NCBI GenBank assembly: GCA_017557665.1
Contig: JAFYYI010000013.1
Coordinates: 1 to 7,848 of the forward strand
DNA from: Muribaculaceae bacterium
Lineage (GTDB): Bacteria > Bacteroidota > Bacteroidia > Bacteroidales > Muribaculaceae
Reading direction: 5' to 3'
DNA: 7,848 bases
Positions 4,861 to 7,848 of the stretch are shown here, in pieces. The notes under the pieces are model-generated. The model was not told where the DNA came from and ran no database searches. It saw only the letters and a program-made list of their open reading frames with translations. A program made the position numbers and the translations under genes. Each line of letters starts with the position of its first letter. Positions within the stretch are counted from its first letter, which is position 1.

Positions 4861-6039
4861 TTATTTTTTGCGGTTGCGCACCGAACGCACACCAGTGTTG
4901 ACCGTCTGGGTCGACGACTTGGGCTTGCGTTCCTTAATCTTGGCTTTCTTCTCCTTGGCTTTAGCCTTGGCAGAAGACTTCTTGCTCGATGAAGACGACT
5001 TGCTGCCGCGCTTGGTGGAGCGAGTCACCTTGGTCTCCTCGCCATCGCCGGAGCTACCCTCTTCGACCTGGGTTCCTTCCTCTCCCTCGACGATTTCGCC
5101 CTCGGCCTCGGCACGGGCTTTCTCCTCAGCCTCGGCACGAGCCTGGAGCACCTCCAGAGGCGGCACCCAGAGGTCCTTGTTGAAGCTGCGCAGGCGCTGC
5201 TCGATGCTGTCCTGTGCGTGCTTGTAGGCCTCATCATCGGGGTACATCTGCCTCAATGCCAGGTTGCGCATGTTCTTGGTCTTGTAGATATCGCCGGTGT
5301 ACATGTTCAGCTTGAAGAAGTCGTCAAGGCTGTAACGGGCCAGGTTGTTGTCATCGTCGGTGAAGACATACTGCTGTGCCAGATAGGGACGGATGTCATT
5401 GAGCTTGACCCAGAACATGGGCTTCTTGATGGGCTCGCCGGCATACTCGTCGTCCTGATGCAGGACGGGGCAGAGGGCCTCGACACGTGCCTTCATCTGG
5501 TTGCTGCGAGTGTCAAACTCCCACTTCTCGATGATATAGTAGCTCAGCACCTGGTTGCTGGGAAGGTCGGCGTCCTCGAACTCGTAGATGGGATTCTTGG
5601 GCGTGCTGCCCTTGGCCTCGGTGTAGTAGATGTAGAAATTGTTGAGCATCTCTTCCACCTTGACCTTGTATTCGTCGGTGAACATCTCACGTCCGTCAAT
5701 CAGGTACTCATAGGCCGAAATCTCGTTCTTGGCCAGCAGGCGCATGATGATGAAGAAGAGGTTCTGACCGTCCTGGTTGGGCAATTCAGGATAATAGAGC
5801 GCCGGATTCTTGCCCTTCTTCAGGTCAATTTCACGGTAGATGACCTTCATCCACTGCAAGTCGGCATCGCTGGGTTCCTTGACCTCATAGAACGATTGCT
5901 GGCGGTCGGTGATGACACTCGACCCTTCCTTCTTGTCCTTCTTGCGGGTGTCGCCATCGGTGCGCTTGGTCACCTGGGCATTACCACCCATGGCCACTGC
6001 ACAGACAAGGAGCACGATAATCAATCTGAGACTTTTCAT
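4861..6039 (-). CDS. gldN: Type IX secretion/gliding protein GldN (PorN family)
   Basis: This 392-residue protein starts with a Sec signal peptide (MKSLRLIIVLLVCAVAMGGNAQ). The GldN/PorN core runs about 45-295, with recognisable stretches such as ADLQWMKVIYREIDLKKGKN, LFFIIMRLLAKNEISAYEYL, DIRPYLAQQYVF and FFKLNMYTGDIYKTKNMRNL. With the GldK lipoprotein, GldN forms the periplasmic ring under the outer membrane that connects to the GldLM motor and is essential for type IX secretion. Residues about 297-392 are a low-complexity tail: Glu/Ala-rich, then Ser-rich, then very Lys-rich (about 341-392). This tail makes the protein longer than I expect for the family. The ATG lies 31 bp after the gldM stop, consistent with an operon, and has no SD. 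A weak promoter-like match in that gap (6052-6059) is not convincing. Confidence 0.93.
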   Translation of the reverse strand: MKSLRLIIVLLVCAVAMGGNAQVTKRTDGDTRKKDKKEGSSVITDRQQSFYEVKEPSDADLQWMKVIYREIDLKKGKNPALYYPELPNQDGQNLFFIIMRLLAKNEISAYEYLIDGREMFTDEYKVKVEEMLNNFYIYYTEAKGSTPKNPIYEFEDADLPSNQVLSYYIIEKWEFDTRSNQMKARVEALCPVLHQDDEYAGEPIKKPMFWVKLNDIRPYLAQQYVFTDDDNNLARYSLDDFFKLNMYTGDIYKTKNMRNLALRQMYPDDEAYKHAQDSIEQRLRSFNKDLWVPPLEVLQARAEAEEKARAEAEGEIVEGEEGTQVEEGSSGDGEETKVTRSTKRGSKSSSSSKKSSAKAKAKEKKAKIKERKPKSSTQTVNTGVRSVRNRKK

Positions 6040-6070
6040 ATGCTTGATGTTGAAATATATTCTTGAAACA

Positions 6071-7663
6071 TTAGTTCACAATCACCTGCATCGGAGCGAT
6101 TTCACGCGTGATGCCGTCGGGGCCGGTCGCCTTGACGTGGGTGATGAAGAATTGCTTGCCGCGCTGCAGGCGACGTATCTGGTTCTTCTGGCGCTCCGAG
6201 AACTGGGAGCCGCTGGAAACCTCCTGAATCATGTTACCCATCTGGTCGGGGAACAGGGCATCGAACGACACCACCTTGAAGTCGATGTTCAACAGGTCGT
6301 CGTCGATGGCAGCGTCAAGACCTCCGGCAGCCATCAGCAGGGCCTTGGAGAACGGCTTGCCGCCCTTGTAACGGTTGGGCTGACCATTGGCGTCCTTATA
6401 GGTGATGAAGGGCGTCGGGTCGGGCAACTTGCGCACCCTGAAGGTGGTGCTGCCCACGTTAGTGCGCTGGCCGTCCATCTCGGCAGTCACGGTGATGACA
6501 CACTCGGCGCCCACCTTAGCGGGATGAGCCACCCAGCCGTCACCACTCTTGGTGAGGGTACCGTTGGTCATCGTGGCGCTGATGCTGCCCTGAGGCACAC
6601 CGGGCACCGCGATGCTGATGGGGTTGTTGATACCGGCATAGAGCACATTCATCATCGTGGCACTGATGGTGGCCAACGGGTCGATGACGGTGTAGCTGTC
6701 CTTGAAGTTGCGCTTGGTGATGCTGCCGTCACGGCCCAGCACCTCGATCCAGCCCGCGTATTCATAGGTGCCGGCCTTGCCGGTACCCACCTCATAGACG
6801 CCATTGCTGTTACCCAAGCGTCCGCCGTTGACATAGACAACGGGGCGCTGCGTGGTGTCGATGGCGGCGAGCACAATCTGCGCACGGTACTTGGTGCCGC
6901 GCATGACGATACGTGAGTCGGGCACGACAAAGGCGTTCACCAGGTTCACGCGCAGGTCACCCAGGTCGACATTGGTGAGCATCTGGTTGAGGACCTCACC
7001 CTCGGCGTAGCGCACGTCGTTCTGCAGCTTGGTGAGCAGCGTCACAGCGGCGATACAGGGCATGTTGTCAAACATGGTCTCTTCCCAGGACTTCTTGCTC
7101 ATTTCTTCGCCACGAGCCTTGGGAGGAACCGTCGAGAGGGCGGTCTCCAGGTTCTTGCGCTTTTCGGGATCATCAAGAAAAGAAGTCACGAACTGGCGGT
7201 ACTGGTCGATGCGGGCTCTCAGAGCCTTGCCTTTGCCAGCACGTCCTGAGCCTTGAGGGGCCAACATGACGATGCTGGCGGCCTCGGTATTGTCACGGCT
7301 GCGGATATTGTTCACATCGGCATCCTCGCCGTCGGCAGTCTGAACAATCAAGAACTTGAGCGAGTCGATGTAGTTGTAGAGTTTGTCGGTCTCACCCACC
7401 ACCTGGGTCGCCTTGTCCAACCAGACCTTGCCTTTCTCAGGGTTCTTCTCGTTGAAAGCCTGGAGTTGGGCATAGAGGGCCTGGTTACGCGCCGTGATGG
7501 TGCGGTTGGAGCGTGTCAAACCGTCCTGCACCTGACTGAAGCCGTTGAGCACGTCGCTCGAGACGTTCAGTGCAAGCATAGCCGTCAAGACGATGTACAT
7601 GAGGTTAATCATCTTCTCTCGCGGCGACATGCGGTTGACGCTCTTATTTTTTGAGGTTGCCAT
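6071..7663 (-). CDS. gldM: Type IX secretion/gliding motor protein GldM (PorM family)
   Basis: The protein has 530 residues, near the usual GldM/PorM length. The family opening SPREKMINLMYIVLTAMLAL contains the single N-terminal membrane helix (about 19-36), ending in NVSSDVLNGF. The acidic residue just after the helix, usually Glu in relatives, is Asp37 here. The rest is periplasmic: a mostly helical first domain (about 40-230), then beta-rich domains (about 232-325, 330-412 and 415-530), with the conserved LYAGINNPISIAVPGVP (341-357) and RKLPDPTPFI (411-420). GldM dimerises as a long shaft. With GldL in the inner membrane it forms the proton-driven motor, and at its far end it contacts the GldKN ring. 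The start at 7663 gives the standard N-terminus; no SD is present. It sits 64 bp after gldL and 31 bp before gldN. Confidence 0.96.
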   Translation of the reverse strand: MATSKNKSVNRMSPREKMINLMYIVLTAMLALNVSSDVLNGFSQVQDGLTRSNRTITARNQALYAQLQAFNEKNPEKGKVWLDKATQVVGETDKLYNYIDSLKFLIVQTADGEDADVNNIRSRDNTEAASIVMLAPQGSGRAGKGKALRARIDQYRQFVTSFLDDPEKRKNLETALSTVPPKARGEEMSKKSWEETMFDNMPCIAAVTLLTKLQNDVRYAEGEVLNQMLTNVDLGDLRVNLVNAFVVPDSRIVMRGTKYRAQIVLAAIDTTQRPVVYVNGGRLGNSNGVYEVGTGKAGTYEYAGWIEVLGRDGSITKRNFKDSYTVIDPLATISATMMNVLYAGINNPISIAVPGVPQGSISATMTNGTLTKSGDGWVAHPAKVGAECVITVTAEMDGQRTNVGSTTFRVRKLPDPTPFITYKDANGQPNRYKGGKPFSKALLMAAGGLDAAIDDDLLNIDFKVVSFDALFPDQMGNMIQEVSSGSQFSERQKNQIRRLQRGKQFFITHVKATGPDGITREIAPMQVIVN

Positions 7664-7727
7664 CTATATTTTCTCTATCGGTTAGAATAGGATTGATGTC
7701 AAATTGTTTAATCTCTGCCAGACAAAA

Positions 7728-7848
7728 TCAGGCATCCTGGTCATTGGTGTCGGGTTCGATGCCGGGCATACCGGGCATGGGACGGTACATGTTGACGGTC
7801 ATCGCCTTGATCATCTTCTCATAGACGCTGTTCAACTGCTTCATGTAG
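7728..7848 (-). CDS. gldL: Type IX secretion/gliding motor protein GldL, C-terminal fragment cut by the window edge
   Basis: The minus strand is open from the right edge (first full codon TAC at 7845-7847) to TGA at 7728-7730, giving 39 residues: YMKQLNSVYEKMIKAM, then TVNMYRPMPGMPGIEPDTNDQDA. The sequence QLNSVYEKMIKAM resembles the end of the GldL cytoplasmic coiled-coil region, and the position immediately upstream of gldM is the conserved place of gldL (PorL). GldL supplies the two membrane helices of the rotary motor around the GldM helix; these lie outside the window. The Pro/Gly/Met-rich acidic tail is short. Identity rests mainly on gene order plus this short match. Confidence 0.82.
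   Translation of the reverse strand, partial: YMKQLNSVYEKMIKAMTVNMYRPMPGMPGIEPDTNDQDA

Noticed and set aside
6052..6059. Promoter-like TATATTTC between gldM and gldN
   Set aside because: It is one mismatch from TAnnTTTG with a TTG 19 nt upstream, but the gap is only 31 bp, the area is AT-rich and the genes are a conserved operon. This is probably chance.
5218..6916. Long plus-strand open frames (5218-6066 and 5909-6916) opposite gldN and gldM
   Set aside because: These lie antisense to clearly recognised GldN and GldM in high-GC sequence. Their His/Val/Gly/Leu-rich translations look like reverse-strand shadows and match no family I know.

Overview
The window looks like chromosome from a Bacteroidales bacterium (Prevotellaceae, Muribaculaceae or a relative). 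Three things point there: consecutive type IX secretion genes gldL-gldM-gldN; the rpsU-xerC-hpf gene order; and three upstream sites that fit the Bacteroidetes promoter pattern TT(T)G-N20-TAnnTTTG. The species cannot be settled from sequence alone. Apart from an insertion-sequence end at the left edge, every gene lies on the minus strand, so transcription runs from high to low coordinates.

In transcription order: the last 39 codons of gldL (7728-7848), gldM (6071-7663) and gldN (4861-6039) form the type IX secretion/gliding motor operon. Two modest hairpins follow at about 4766-4839. Next is rpsU (ribosomal protein bS21, 4295-4486), with its own promoter near 4678-4708, a structured leader of about 185 nt and a strong intrinsic terminator at 4231-4272. 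Then come xerC (tyrosine recombinase, 3225-4145) and hpf (ribosome hibernation factor, 2930-3223), expressed from a promoter at 4191-4222. They are tightly coupled, because the hpf ribosome-binding site lies inside the last xerC codons. A GC-rich hairpin at 2860-2895 ends that unit.

Downstream, a second promoter-like site (2790-2820) faces a leader of about 335 nt. The leader contains a nested inverted-repeat element (core 2538-2712) and leads into a 702-residue secreted leucine-rich-repeat protein ending in a dockerin-like pair of calcium loops (341-2449). An intrinsic terminator at 259-287 closes this gene. The left edge (1-140) is the right end of an IS3-family element on the plus strand.

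Functionally the window joins three themes: the inner-membrane motor and periplasmic shaft/ring of type IX secretion; a small block tied to ribosome state and chromosome-dimer resolution; and an accessory cell-surface or secreted protein. The most unusual signals are the palindromic leader of the LRR-dockerin gene and the rpsU leader, which carries a 9-nt anti-Shine-Dalgarno complement far from the rpsU start. No complete novel defence or mobile system was seen.
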